In this document: positions 28,967-38,389 of the stretch, in pieces | How the letters are laid out: each line of letters begins with the position of its first letter | Numbering within the stretch: position 1 is the stretch's first letter | DNA from: Vibrio navarrensis | GTDB taxonomy: Bacteria; Pseudomonadota; Gammaproteobacteria; Enterobacterales; Vibrionaceae | Direction of reading: 5' to 3' | NCBI RefSeq assembly: GCF_015767675.1 | Contig: NZ_CP065217.1 | Coordinates: forward strand, 868,001 to 932,000 | Length of the DNA stretch: 64,000 bases | Program-made: the position numbers and the translations under genes | Notes under the pieces: model-generated | Databases searched by the model: none | Told to the model about the DNA's origin: nothing | The model's input: only the letters and a program-made list of their open reading frames with translations

Positions 28967-29821
28967 TCATTTACAAATGGAACCAAGGTCATTTTGTTCG
29001 GCCACGATTCTCAACGTAACGTTTTCACTAGAATGGTTGAGGCTATGAATGTAATTCAGTGTCAGTTGATTGTTTTGTCCACCTGTTGCAATGACTTTCA
29101 CTGGCGTCGATTCGCCAAGGTGAACTTCTGCATATTTATTCACGCATTGTTCAATGGACGGTAGCCAAGCCTGCAAAGGAGGATGGTTAATCGGGGTCAG
29201 TACTTGAATGTCACCCACGTTTGCCAATACCCGAAATTTAGACTCAGCTGGATTGGTAAACAACATCACACTTATCGGCAGCAAGATGGAAAGCAACCAC
29301 ATAGCGATGATATACCAACGCGTTTTTGGCGCAATGATTGTCTCTTGGGTATTGAGTGTTTCGACTTCGATTAAATCACTTGCGTAGCCGTCTTGCGTAA
29401 TTTCAACCTCTTCGAGGCTAAGGGAATCGGCATCCGGTGCTTCCTCAATGCTATTCGATTTATCTGACAGCAAAGGAGTGATTCTCTCTACCGAACAGAT
29501 GAGCTGATAGCCGCGCTTTGGCACAGTTTTCACATATTCAGGCGATTTAGTGGAGTCTTTGAGCATTTTACGCAAGGTAGAAATAGCTTGGGTCAAGCTA
29601 GAATCATCCACTTCGAAACCCTGCTCGCGCCAGACAAACTCATGCAATTCGTTGCGACTTAAAACTTCATTTGGTCTTTCTGCCAATATCAGCAGAATAC
29701 GGCTTTCATTACTGCCCAGCCGTACGATTTCGTTGCTGAAATCTTGATCAAGTAATGTATTGCTGTTCGGATCAAAAATGAACCGTTGTGCGATAACAAA
29801 CTTAGTGCCGATATGACTCAT
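28967..29821 (-). CDS. toxR: Membrane-bound transcriptional regulator ToxR
   Basis: 284 residues. An N-terminal OmpR-type winged helix (about 5-110) contains RNELHEFVWREQGFEVDDSS and TVPKRGYQL. An acidic linker (about 120-165) and a transmembrane segment (169-188, WYIIAMWLLSILLPISVMLF) follow, then a periplasmic domain with Cys226 and Cys283, the pair that forms a disulfide in other ToxR proteins. ToxR senses bile and envelope state and controls porins and virulence genes. Divergent from htpG, as in V. cholerae. Confidence 0.97.
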   Translation of the reverse strand: MSHIGTKFVIAQRFIFDPNSNTLLDQDFSNEIVRLGSNESRILLILAERPNEVLSRNELHEFVWREQGFEVDDSSLTQAISTLRKMLKDSTKSPEYVKTVPKRGYQLICSVERITPLLSDKSNSIEEAPDADSLSLEEVEITQDGYASDLIEVETLNTQETIIAPKTRWYIIAMWLLSILLPISVMLFTNPAESKFRVLANVGDIQVLTPINHPPLQAWLPSIEQCVNKYAEVHLGESTPVKVIATGGQNNQLTLNYIHSLNHSSENVTLRIVAEQNDLGSICK

Positions 29822-29972
29822 GACATTCTTCTTATATTATGTTTTTTATTTTTCAATAGCTTATGCTTATTTTGTGCGCTAATGGTTGCATTGGCAATGT
29901 TAATGTTTCCGTATGCATGCGGATAGGATAATTAAATTTATGCAAAAAAACAGCGTTTTCCCCACAATTGAC

Positions 29973-30000
29973 CTTGAATTTACATTTGTCAGCCACATCT
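29973..30000 (+). promoter_or_regulatory. Sigma32 (heat-shock) promoter of htpG
   Basis: CTTGAAT (6 of 7 to CTTGAAA), 13 nt, CCACATCT (7 of 8 to CCCCATNT). It ends 75 nt before the htpG ATG, in the divergent toxR-htpG gap. HtpG is a known heat-shock gene. Confidence 0.65.
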
Positions 30001-30075
30001 TAAGAGCAGAACATCCAAGATGTACAATCAACCTATTTAGTCTTTAATACTGTTTAAAGTTACATTGGAGTGAAA

Positions 30076-31983
30076 ATGAGCGAGACAAACGTAGCAAACA
30101 ACAAAGAAACTCGTGGCTTTCAGTCAGAAGTAAAACAGCTTCTTCACCTAATGATCCACTCTCTGTATTCCAACAAAGAGATCTTTTTACGCGAGTTAAT
30201 CTCAAACGCGTCAGATGCGGCTGATAAGTTGCGCTTTCAGGCGCTCTCTGCTCCCGATCTTTATCAAGGTGACGCTGACCTCGGTGTGAAGCTCTCTTTT
30301 AATGCTGAAAACAACACACTTACCATCTCTGACAACGGGATTGGTATGAGCCGTGATGAGGTGATCTCTCATCTCGGAACCATTGCGAAATCAGGTACAG
30401 CGGAATTTTTCTCTGAGCTCTCACAAGAGCAATCAAAAGAGTCGCAATTGATCGGCCAATTCGGCGTTGGTTTCTACTCGGCGTTTATCGTCGCTGACGC
30501 GGTGACGGTGCGTACCCGTGCGGTGGGGCTGTCTGCTGATCAAGCGGTAATGTGGCACTCTGCGGGAGAAGGTGAGTACACCATCGAAGACATCCACAAA
30601 GAATCGCGCGGCACGGACGTCGTTCTGCACATGCGCGAAGATGGCAAAGAGTTCTTGAACGAGTGGCGTCTACGTGATGTGGTGAGCAAATATTCCGATC
30701 ATATTGGCATCCCGGTTTCGATTCAAACCAAGGTTCGCGATGACGAAGGGAACGAAACCGACCAAATTCAATGGGAACAGATCAACAAGGCACAAGCGCT
30801 TTGGACGCGTAACAAAGCCGACATTACTGATGAAGAGTACCAAGAGTTTTACAAACACGTCTCTCACGATTTTACCGATCCGATGCTTTGGAGCCATAAC
30901 CGCGTCGAAGGTAAAAACGACTACACCAGCTTGCTTTATATTCCAGCCAAAGCTCCTTGGGATATGATGAACCGTGACCATAAGTCCGGTTTGAAATTGT
31001 ATGTCCAGCGAGTGTTTATCATGGATGACGCAGAACAGTTCATGCCGTCATACCTACGTTTTGTGCGTGGCTTGATTGATTCAAACGATCTGCCGCTCAA
31101 CGTGTCGCGCGAAATTTTGCAAGACAACAAAGTCACCCAATCACTGCGCAACGCTTGTACCAAGCGAGTGCTCACCATGCTAGAACGTATGGCGAAAAAT
31201 GATGCCGATAAGTATCAGCGTTTTTGGAAAGAGTTTGGCTTGGTGATGAAAGAAGGCCCAGCAGAAGACTTTGCCAACAAAGAGAAAATTGCCGCGCTAT
31301 TGCGTTTTGCCTCGACCGAAGTTGACTCTGCTGAGCAAAGCGTCTCGCTTGAATCTTACGTTGCCCGCATGAAAGAAGGCCAAGATAAGATTTACTACCT
31401 AACAGCGGATAGCTACGCGGCGGCGAAAAACAGCCCACACTTGGAGCAGTTTAAAGCCAAAGGTATTGAAGTCATTCTGATGTTTGATCGCATCGATGAG
31501 TGGTTGATGAACTATCTAACCGAGTTTGATGGCAAGCAGTTCCAATCAATCACCAAAGCGGGTCTTGATCTGAGCAAGTTCGAAGACGAACAAGAGAAGG
31601 AAAAGCAGAAAGAGACGGAAGAAGAGTTCAAGTCGGTGGTTGAGCGAACTAAAAACTACTTGGGTGATCGCGTCAAAGAGGTACGTACGACCTTCAAGTT
31701 AGCCAACACGCCTGCGGTCGTTGTTACCGACGACTACGAAATGGGTACGCAAATGGCGAAGTTACTCGCTGCTGCCGGTCAAGCGGTGCCTGAAGTGAAG
31801 TACATCTTTGAACTGAACCCAAATCATGCCCTAGTGCAGCGCATGGCCGATGAAGCGGATGAAGAGGCGTTTGGTCGCTGGGTTGAAGTCCTGCTGGGGC
31901 AGGCAATGCTTGCTGAGCGTGGCTCGATGGAAGATCCAAGCCAGTTCTTGGGGGCGATCAACACGCTTTTGACTAAGGGCTAA
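30076..31983 (+). CDS. htpG: Chaperone protein HtpG (bacterial Hsp90)
   Basis: 635 residues from the ATG at 30076; TTGGAG is 5 nt upstream and the GTG two codons earlier overlaps that site. The N-terminal GHKL ATPase domain shows [24 protein letters not shown] and GQFGVGFYS. Middle and C-terminal dimerisation domains follow, with the conserved LNVSREILQ region. ATP-dependent cytoplasmic chaperone for late folding. Heat-shock promoter upstream, terminator at 32154-32187. Confidence 0.98.
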   Translation: MSETNVANNKETRGFQSEVKQLLHLMIHSLYSNKEIFLRELISNASDAADKLRFQALSAPDLYQGDADLGVKLSFNAENNTLTISDNGIGMSRDEVISHLGTIAKSGTAEFFSELSQEQSKESQLIGQFGVGFYSAFIVADAVTVRTRAVGLSADQAVMWHSAGEGEYTIEDIHKESRGTDVVLHMREDGKEFLNEWRLRDVVSKYSDHIGIPVSIQTKVRDDEGNETDQIQWEQINKAQALWTRNKADITDEEYQEFYKHVSHDFTDPMLWSHNRVEGKNDYTSLLYIPAKAPWDMMNRDHKSGLKLYVQRVFIMDDAEQFMPSYLRFVRGLIDSNDLPLNVSREILQDNKVTQSLRNACTKRVLTMLERMAKNDADKYQRFWKEFGLVMKEGPAEDFANKEKIAALLRFASTEVDSAEQSVSLESYVARMKEGQDKIYYLTADSYAAAKNSPHLEQFKAKGIEVILMFDRIDEWLMNYLTEFDGKQFQSITKAGLDLSKFEDEQEKEKQKETEEEFKSVVERTKNYLGDRVKEVRTTFKLANTPAVVVTDDYEMGTQMAKLLAAAGQAVPEVKYIFELNPNHALVQRMADEADEEAFGRWVEVLLGQAMLAERGSMEDPSQFLGAINTLLTKG

Positions 31984-32153
31984 TAACGTTTGCCGCGAAA
32001 AGTCGCTACTTATGCTCTTTTTGCGCGCATTTGCATTCATTTTGCAACAATTTGTTGAACGATAGTGTGAAGTGTGAGTGCTTGAGCATTCTTTAGTCTT
32101 AATTCGCGCTTGAGAACAATATTGTGTGGTAGAATGCAAACTTGAAACGAAAC

Positions 32154-32187
32154 AAACAGGCGTGTAAGGTGCACGCCTGTTTTGTTG
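32154..32187 (+). terminator. Terminator after htpG
   Basis: AAACAGGCGTG / CACGCCTGTTT around 7 nt, followed by TGTTG. Confidence 0.8.
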
Positions 32188-32203
32188 TTAACTATAAAAG
32201 CAA

Positions 32204-32335
32204 TTATACCGAAACTTACCGTGAGCTTGTGGTATCGGGCTGTTTAGGGATTTCAACGAGTCAAGCTAGACTCGTTTTTACTCTTTATTGCTTCGCTCGT
32301 CGACCACGTCACTGACATAGTGAGCTTCGGTATAA
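32204..32335. repeat. ERIC-like palindromic element in the adk leader
   Basis: Perfect 10-bp terminal inverted repeats TTATACCGAA (32204-32213) and TTCGGTATAA (32326-32335) bound a 132-bp unit whose centre is another hairpin, AACGAGTC-aagcta-GACTCGTT (32255-32276) followed by TTTACTCTTT. Similar GTGAGC motifs lie near both ends. Size (about 130 bp), overall dyad symmetry and TA at each end match the enterobacterial repetitive intergenic consensus (ERIC) type of non-autonomous element, which is also known in Vibrio. Copy number cannot be shown from this window. Confidence 0.5.
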
Positions 32336-33007
<672 letters not shown>

Positions 33008-33052
33008 TAGGTCGTACCTATTACCAATAATCGCAAAATGTTTGTTATAGTG

Positions 33053-33077
33053 AAAGCGGCCCTAGGGTCGCTTTTTT
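33053..33077 (+). terminator. Terminator of adk
   Basis: AAAGCGGCCC-ta-GGGTCGCTTT with one G-U pair, then TTTTA. Confidence 0.82.
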
Positions 33078-33121
33078 ATTATGTTTCATCAGCCAGTTAG
33101 CCGATTTTAACCGAGAGGTTT

Positions 33122-33147
33122 GCGAATGACCCTTATAGGGAGTTCGC
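33122..33147. repeat. Nested palindrome upstream of hemH
   Basis: CCCTTATAGGG, itself self-complementary, flanked by GCGAA and TTCGC. It lies 60 nt before the hemH ATG. Could be a regulator site or leader hairpin; no known consensus recognised. Confidence 0.4.
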
Positions 33148-33206
33148 TTTGATCGATGAATTCATATTGCCGTATAAAACTCCTCAGCCATTATCGTAGA
33201 GACGCT

Positions 33207-34178
33207 ATGAACAACACAAAAAAACACGGAGTGCTTTTAGTTAACCTTGGAACTCCAGAGCACGCGACCGCACCCGCCGTGAAACGCTTTTTGAGTCAAT
33301 TCTTGCATGATAAACGTGTCGTTGATATGAGCCGTTGGCTGTGGTGTCCGATTCTCCATGGCATCATTTTGCCCATCCGTTCACCTAAAGTGGCCAAGTT
33401 ATATCAATCGGTCTGGATGGAAGAGGGCTCACCCTTAATGGTTTACTCGCAGCAGCAAAAACAAGTATTGCAAGCGCGCACTGGTTTGCCAGTTGAACTG
33501 GGCATGAGTTATGGCAACCCTAGTGTATCCACAGGTATAACCCGGCTGATGGAACAAGGTGTGGAGCTGATCACGGTGCTACCTCTGTACCCGCAATATT
33601 CTGCGACCACCACAGCAGCGGCTTTCGATGCGCTCAGTAAAGCGCTCGCTAAAATGGCGCTGCTACCCAGCATTCATTTTGTGCGGGACTATCACAATCA
33701 CCCCAGTTACATCCGAGCTCTCGCTCAGTCGGTGCGCCAATCTTGGCAGGAAAATGGTCGCGGAGACTACTTGCTCTGCTCTTATCACGGCATTCCGAAA
33801 CGCTACGCCGACAATGGCGATATTTACCCGCAGCACTGTGAAATGACGACAGAGCTTCTGCGCTTGGAGTTGGGGTTGACCAAAGAGCAGATAGGTTTGA
33901 CGTATCAATCCCGTTTTGGTCGAGAAGAGTGGTTGCAACCCTATACGGATAAAACCTTAGAGGCGCTTCCAGGGAGAGGGGTTAAAACGTTGGATGTCTT
34001 GACTCCGGCTTTTTCCGTAGACTGCTTGGAAACTTTAGAAGAGATTTCAGAACAAGGAAAAGAGAGCTTCCTTCACGCGGGCGGTGAGCGCTTTACCTAT
34101 ATTCCTTGCCTAAATGCAGCAGATGAACATATTGAGATGATGGTAGAGCTGCTCCATCTACCCAATTCGCAAGCATAG
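33207..34178 (+). CDS. hemH: Ferrochelatase
   Basis: 323 residues from the ATG at 33207; the longer frame from 33156 has no conserved extension. The family signature [14 protein letters not shown] (about 193-206) holds the catalytic His, with CLETLEEI and a Glu in the metal site later. It inserts Fe2+ into protoporphyrin IX at the inner membrane, the last step of haem synthesis. Lies after adk as in V. cholerae and ends at a bidirectional terminator. Confidence 0.97.
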   Translation: MNNTKKHGVLLVNLGTPEHATAPAVKRFLSQFLHDKRVVDMSRWLWCPILHGIILPIRSPKVAKLYQSVWMEEGSPLMVYSQQQKQVLQARTGLPVELGMSYGNPSVSTGITRLMEQGVELITVLPLYPQYSATTTAAAFDALSKALAKMALLPSIHFVRDYHNHPSYIRALAQSVRQSWQENGRGDYLLCSYHGIPKRYADNGDIYPQHCEMTTELLRLELGLTKEQIGLTYQSRFGREEWLQPYTDKTLEALPGRGVKTLDVLTPAFSVDCLETLEEISEQGKESFLHAGGERFTYIPCLNAADEHIEMMVELLHLPNSQA

Positions 34179-34190
34179 CGGACAAACCAA

Positions 34191-34217
34191 TAAGGCCACG
34201 GAATGTGGCCTTAGTTT
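34191..34217. terminator. Bidirectional terminator between hemH and POT gene
   Basis: TAAGGCCAC / GTGGCCTTA around 5 nt between convergent genes; followed by GTTTT on the plus strand. Confidence 0.75.
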
Positions 34218-34232
34218 TAGCAGGAGAAGCGA

Positions 34233-35621
34233 TTACGCAACAGAAACTTGTTGCTCTTCAAGCTGTTCAGCGACACTGCTGGTGACTTCAGCACCATGCA
34301 TCCAACGAACCAGCGTATTTGAAAACAGCAGCAGAATGGTACCAGAGATCGTCGCTGTCACAGCGATGCCGCTGAAAATCGCCATCGCTCCAAATTCTCC
34401 AACGTGTGAGCCTACGTAGCCTGCGACGTAGTTGGCAATCGCGTTACAACCAAACCATGCACCCATCATTAAAGAAGCGAGGCGCAGAGGTGCCAGTTTG
34501 GTGACCAAAGACAGACCAATCGGTGACAGACAAAGCTCGCCCAATGTATGGAAAAAGAAAGCACCCACCAGCCAGAGCATCGACGTTTTCACGCTGGTAT
34601 CGCCCCCTTGTTCAATCACCGCGCCGACCATACATAAAAAGCCTAACGCGAGGAAGAACATTGCTAAGGCAAATTTCTTCGGTGAATTCGGCTCTCGTTT
34701 ACCCATTTTTACCCACAATACAGCCAAGACTGGAGCCAAGGTAATGATGAAAAATGGGTTCAGTGACTGGAACCAAGCCGCGGGCACTTCAAAGCTGCCG
34801 ATCATACGGTCAGTATATTGCTGGGTATAAATGTTCATCAGGCCACCGGCTTGTTCAAAGCCGACCCAAAAGACAATAGTAAAGAGGCTCATTACGAGGA
34901 TCACTTTAATCCGATCCGCCTCTTCTTTGGTCAAAGGCTCTTTACGTGCCGACTGCTTGTTCTCAAGATCGCGCTTTGCAGCAGGTTCACGACCAATATC
35001 GCCTAACCAAGATTGGGCAAACGTCATTTGCATCGCTAAGCTAATCAGCATACCAATGCCCGCAGCGACAAATCCCGCTTTCCAGCCATAAGATTCGGTG
35101 ACAGAACCAGACACCACGCCTGCAATCAAGGCACCAAGGTTGATGCCCATGTAGAAAATAGTGAACGCTCCATCACGGCGGTTATCCCCTTCACGATAAA
35201 GATAACCGACCATCGTTGAGATATTCGGTTTGAATAAACCGTTACCTGAAATCAGCAAACCCAAACCAAGGTAAAACGTATGCAGATCGCTAAAACCGAG
35301 CACATCTGCCGGAAGGGCCAAAGTAAATTGGCCAATCGCCATCAGCGCTCCACCGATTAAAATCGAGCGTCGTTGCCCCAAGAAATTGTCAGCCAAATAG
35401 CCACCAATCAGAGGTGTGATGTACACCAGTCCGGTGTAGATGCCGTACAGATCCAGCGCGTCTTTCGTGCTCCAACCCATACCGCCGTTGATGGTTGCAT
35501 CAGTGAGATAAAGTACCAGAATGGCACGCATCGCGTAGTAAGAGAAGCGTTCCCACAGCTCGGTGCCGAAAAGTAAAAATAGACCACGAGGATGGCCGAA
35601 ATATTGGTGTTGTGTTGACAT
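34233..35621 (-). CDS. POT family proton-dependent oligopeptide transporter (DtpA-like)
   Basis: 462 residues with about 14 hydrophobic segments. The N-terminal ExxERFxYY motif is present as ELWERFSYYAMRAIL and is essential for proton coupling and peptide binding; GGYLADNFLGQRR and GNGLFKPNIST are the PTR2 signatures. It imports di- and tripeptides across the inner membrane with protons. Encoded convergent to hemH with a shared terminator. Confidence 0.93.
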   Translation of the reverse strand: MSTQHQYFGHPRGLFLLFGTELWERFSYYAMRAILVLYLTDATINGGMGWSTKDALDLYGIYTGLVYITPLIGGYLADNFLGQRRSILIGGALMAIGQFTLALPADVLGFSDLHTFYLGLGLLISGNGLFKPNISTMVGYLYREGDNRRDGAFTIFYMGINLGALIAGVVSGSVTESYGWKAGFVAAGIGMLISLAMQMTFAQSWLGDIGREPAAKRDLENKQSARKEPLTKEEADRIKVILVMSLFTIVFWVGFEQAGGLMNIYTQQYTDRMIGSFEVPAAWFQSLNPFFIITLAPVLAVLWVKMGKREPNSPKKFALAMFFLALGFLCMVGAVIEQGGDTSVKTSMLWLVGAFFFHTLGELCLSPIGLSLVTKLAPLRLASLMMGAWFGCNAIANYVAGYVGSHVGEFGAMAIFSGIAVTATISGTILLLFSNTLVRWMHGAEVTSSVAEQLEEQQVSVA

Positions 35622-35925
35622 AAACTAAGCTATTTCAAGTCATTAAAATTTTTATTGGGGATTACGTATACCTCCAGTTAACTTTTTATACAAATGCTAA
35701 AAAATGAACAAAAGCAAAAGATCTTTTGGCAATTGACTGTAAATAAAGAGGATTGTTGTTTTCTGCTGCGGCAATTTATGTGTTACAAACTAAAGTTTCA
35801 TTTTTGAGAGGAAAATATTTACATTTGTTGGACGACGTACACGGATTGGGGAGTGATAAGCTGGCTCTTTCCGTTTATGAAAGCGATAATGGTAAGAGAC
35901 GAAAAGATATAGATGGCTAGTTAGA
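35622..35925. other. POT gene-rfaH intergenic region (304 bp)
   Basis: Divergent promoters for the POT gene and rfaH must be here. AT-rich, but I can defend no specific motif; no ORF, hairpin or repeat stands out. Confidence 0.5.
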
Positions 35926-36429
35926 ATGAAACGTTGGTACTTACTCTACTGTAAGCGCGGAGAACAACTGCGCGCTAAGCAGCATTTGGAAAATCAGGGA
36001 GTGGAGTGTTTCTACCCTACAATAATGGTCGAGAAAATTTTGCGTGGCAAAAGGCAGAAAAGAAGTGAACCTCTTTTTCCGTCTTATATTTTTGTCCGAT
36101 TTGATTTTGAGCTTGGTCCTACCTTCACGACGGTTCGTTCAACCCGCGGGGTGGTGGATTTTGTCCGATTTGGCGCACAGCCGAAAGAGTTGCAGGGTGA
36201 CCTCATCTTTGAACTTAAAGAGCATCAGAAAGAGAATGACGTGTGCGTTGAAGCAAAATCGTTACCACGTCCTGGCGTGTCGATTCGCGTTAAGAAAGGT
36301 CAGTTTGCTGGTATTGATGCGATTTTCCAAGAACAAGACGGCGAAACGCGGTCAATCATGCTGGTGAAAATGATCTCCCAAGTGGTGCCAGTGAGCATCA
36401 GTAACAGTGATCTTGAGCTGGGCGGTTAA
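35926..36429 (+). CDS. rfaH: Transcription antiterminator RfaH
   Basis: 167 residues; E. coli RfaH has 162. The NusG-like N-terminal domain reads KRWYLLYCKRGEQLRAKQHL and LFPSYIFVRFDF, and the C-terminal KOW-like domain (about 110-167) contains the interdomain switch region and KKGQFAGIDAIFQ. RfaH rides with RNA polymerase at ops sites and lifts polarity in long surface-polysaccharide operons. Stop is followed by a bidirectional terminator facing asnB. Confidence 0.95.
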   Translation: MKRWYLLYCKRGEQLRAKQHLENQGVECFYPTIMVEKILRGKRQKRSEPLFPSYIFVRFDFELGPTFTTVRSTRGVVDFVRFGAQPKELQGDLIFELKEHQKENDVCVEAKSLPRPGVSIRVKKGQFAGIDAIFQEQDGETRSIMLVKMISQVVPVSISNSDLELGG

Positions 36430-36472
36430 CCCTAAATGACGACCTGCAAGCTAAAAATAGGCAAACTAAAAA

Positions 36473-36499
36473 AACAAGGCACCGCGAGGGTGCCTTGTT
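36473..36499. terminator. Bidirectional terminator between rfaH and asnB
   Basis: AACAAGGCACC / GGTGCCTTGTT around 5 nt between convergent genes, 44 nt after the rfaH stop. Confidence 0.75.
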
Positions 36500-36503
36500 G
36501 GTA

Positions 36504-38174
36504 TTAGCCTTTGTAGGCGTCGTTGTGTACGGTTTTCACGGCACGCCCCGATGGGTCAACGCAGTTTTTAAACGACTCATCCCACTCAATTGCTTTAGCT
36601 GAAGAACAAGCAACCGATGGGCCACCAGGAACACATTCTGCCGCTGAAGCCAGCGGGAACAGCTCCTCAAAGATTTCGCGATACACGTAACCTTCTTTGG
36701 TGGTCGGCGTGTTGTATGGGAAGCGGAACTTCGCCGTTTCCATCTGCTGATCAGTGATTTTGGCTTCCGCTGTCTCTTTCAGTGTGTCGATCCAGCTGTA
36801 GCCCACGCCGTCAGAGAACTGCTCTTTTTGACGCCATGCGATTGAATCGGGTAGATAGTGTTGGAAGCACTCACGCAAAATGTGCTTCTCCATCTTACCG
36901 TTGCCACACATTTTATCTGCTGGGTTGAGACGCATCGCCACATCAATGAACTCTTTGTCCAAGAATGGAACGCGGCCTTCGACACCCCATGCCGCCAGCG
37001 ATTTGTTGGCGCGAGCACAGTCAAACATGTTAAGCGCTAACAGTTTACGGACGGTCTCTTCATGAAACTCTTTGGCGTTTGGTGCTTTATGGAAGTAGAG
37101 ATAGCCACCAAAGATCTCGTCAGCCCCTTCGCCAGAAAGAACCATTTTGATCCCCATCGCTTTAATTTTTCTGCCCATCAAAAACATGGGCGTTGAAGCA
37201 CGAATGGTGGTCACGTCGTAGGTTTCAATGTGGTAAATCACATCACGGATTGCGTCCAAACCCTCTTGGATGGTGTAAGTCATCTCATGGTGTACGGTAC
37301 CAATCTTGTTGGCGACTTCTCGTGCGGCTTTAAGATCAGGTGCACCTTCTAAGCCAATAGCAAACGAGTGCAATTGCGGCCACCAAGCTTCGGATTGTTC
37401 GTCATCTTCAATTCGCATTGCCGCAAATCGCTTAGCGATTGCTGAGGTGACTGATGAGTCCAAGCCACCAGACAGAAGTACTCCATAAGGCACGTCGGTC
37501 ATGAGTTGACGTTTAACAGCCGCTTCCAGTGCTTCTGTCAACTCTTCTTTGCTGCTCACATTGTTTTCAACCGCTGCGTATTCGTTCCAGTCACGAATGT
37601 AGTAGCGTTGTGCGCCAGAATCAGTTGAGCTGTAGTAGCTACCAGGAGGGAACTCGCTCAAAGTTTTACATACAGGGACCAGCGCTTTCATCTCTGAGGC
37701 GACGTAGTAGTTGCCATGTTCGTCATACCCTTGATACAAAGGGATGATGCCAATATGGTCACGGCCAATCATATATTGATCTTTCTCTTCGTCGTAAAGC
37801 ACAAAGGCAAAGATGCCATTCAGCTCTTCCAGTAGATCTGCACCCATGTCTTGGTACAAGGCCAAAATCACTTCACAGTCTGAGTCGGTTTGGAACTCGT
37901 ACTTACCTTCGTAGCGAGCGCGGATCTCTTTGTGGTTGTAAATTTCACCGTTAACCGCAAGGATGAGTTTTTTGTCTGGGCTGTAAAGTGGTTGGGCGCC
38001 GCTGTTGAGGCCGACGATGGCTAAGCGCTCGTGCGCTAAAATAGCGCGCTCAGACGCGTAAATACCAGACCAATCTGGGCCACGGTGGCGAAGTTTTTTC
38101 GACATCTCTAGCGCGATCGGGCGAAGTGCGGCTGCATCACTTTTTATATCTAAAATGCCAAATACTGAACACAT
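36504..38174 (-). CDS. asnB: Asparagine synthetase B (glutamine-hydrolysing)
   Basis: 556 residues (E. coli 554). Cys2 is the glutaminase nucleophile, exposed after Met removal, and the domain (about 1-190) contains RHRGPDWSG and LAVNGEIYNH. The synthetase domain has the pyrophosphate loop LSGGLDSS (about 233-240). It makes asparagine from aspartate, glutamine and ATP in the cytoplasm. Transcribed from its own promoter region at 38175-38340; separate from the exchanger upstream, which ends in a terminator. Confidence 0.97.
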   Translation of the reverse strand: MCSVFGILDIKSDAAALRPIALEMSKKLRHRGPDWSGIYASERAILAHERLAIVGLNSGAQPLYSPDKKLILAVNGEIYNHKEIRARYEGKYEFQTDSDCEVILALYQDMGADLLEELNGIFAFVLYDEEKDQYMIGRDHIGIIPLYQGYDEHGNYYVASEMKALVPVCKTLSEFPPGSYYSSTDSGAQRYYIRDWNEYAAVENNVSSKEELTEALEAAVKRQLMTDVPYGVLLSGGLDSSVTSAIAKRFAAMRIEDDEQSEAWWPQLHSFAIGLEGAPDLKAAREVANKIGTVHHEMTYTIQEGLDAIRDVIYHIETYDVTTIRASTPMFLMGRKIKAMGIKMVLSGEGADEIFGGYLYFHKAPNAKEFHEETVRKLLALNMFDCARANKSLAAWGVEGRVPFLDKEFIDVAMRLNPADKMCGNGKMEKHILRECFQHYLPDSIAWRQKEQFSDGVGYSWIDTLKETAEAKITDQQMETAKFRFPYNTPTTKEGYVYREIFEELFPLASAAECVPGGPSVACSSAKAIEWDESFKNCVDPSGRAVKTVHNDAYKG

Positions 38175-38344
38175 ACAACATCCTTTTTAAACTGAATATT
38201 TTTTAACGGTATGAGGTCAATTTGCCATCCTAATCAAAAAAAGCAACTCTTCTTGATGAAAAAGATAATCAAAAAGCGATTGTGGTAAATAATTTTTAAT
38301 AAAAACCCTCTAATGGTGAATGAGATCCTGGTTTTGCTTAAAAT

Positions 38345-38373
38345 CTCAACAAAAAGCCCTCGTCAAGAGGGCT
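38345..38373 (-). terminator. Terminator of the CPA2 exchanger gene
   Basis: AGCCCTC-ttgac-GAGGGCT then TTTTTGTTG on the minus strand, just downstream of the exchanger stop. Confidence 0.85.
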
Positions 38374-38389
38374 AATCGAGAGGTCACAA

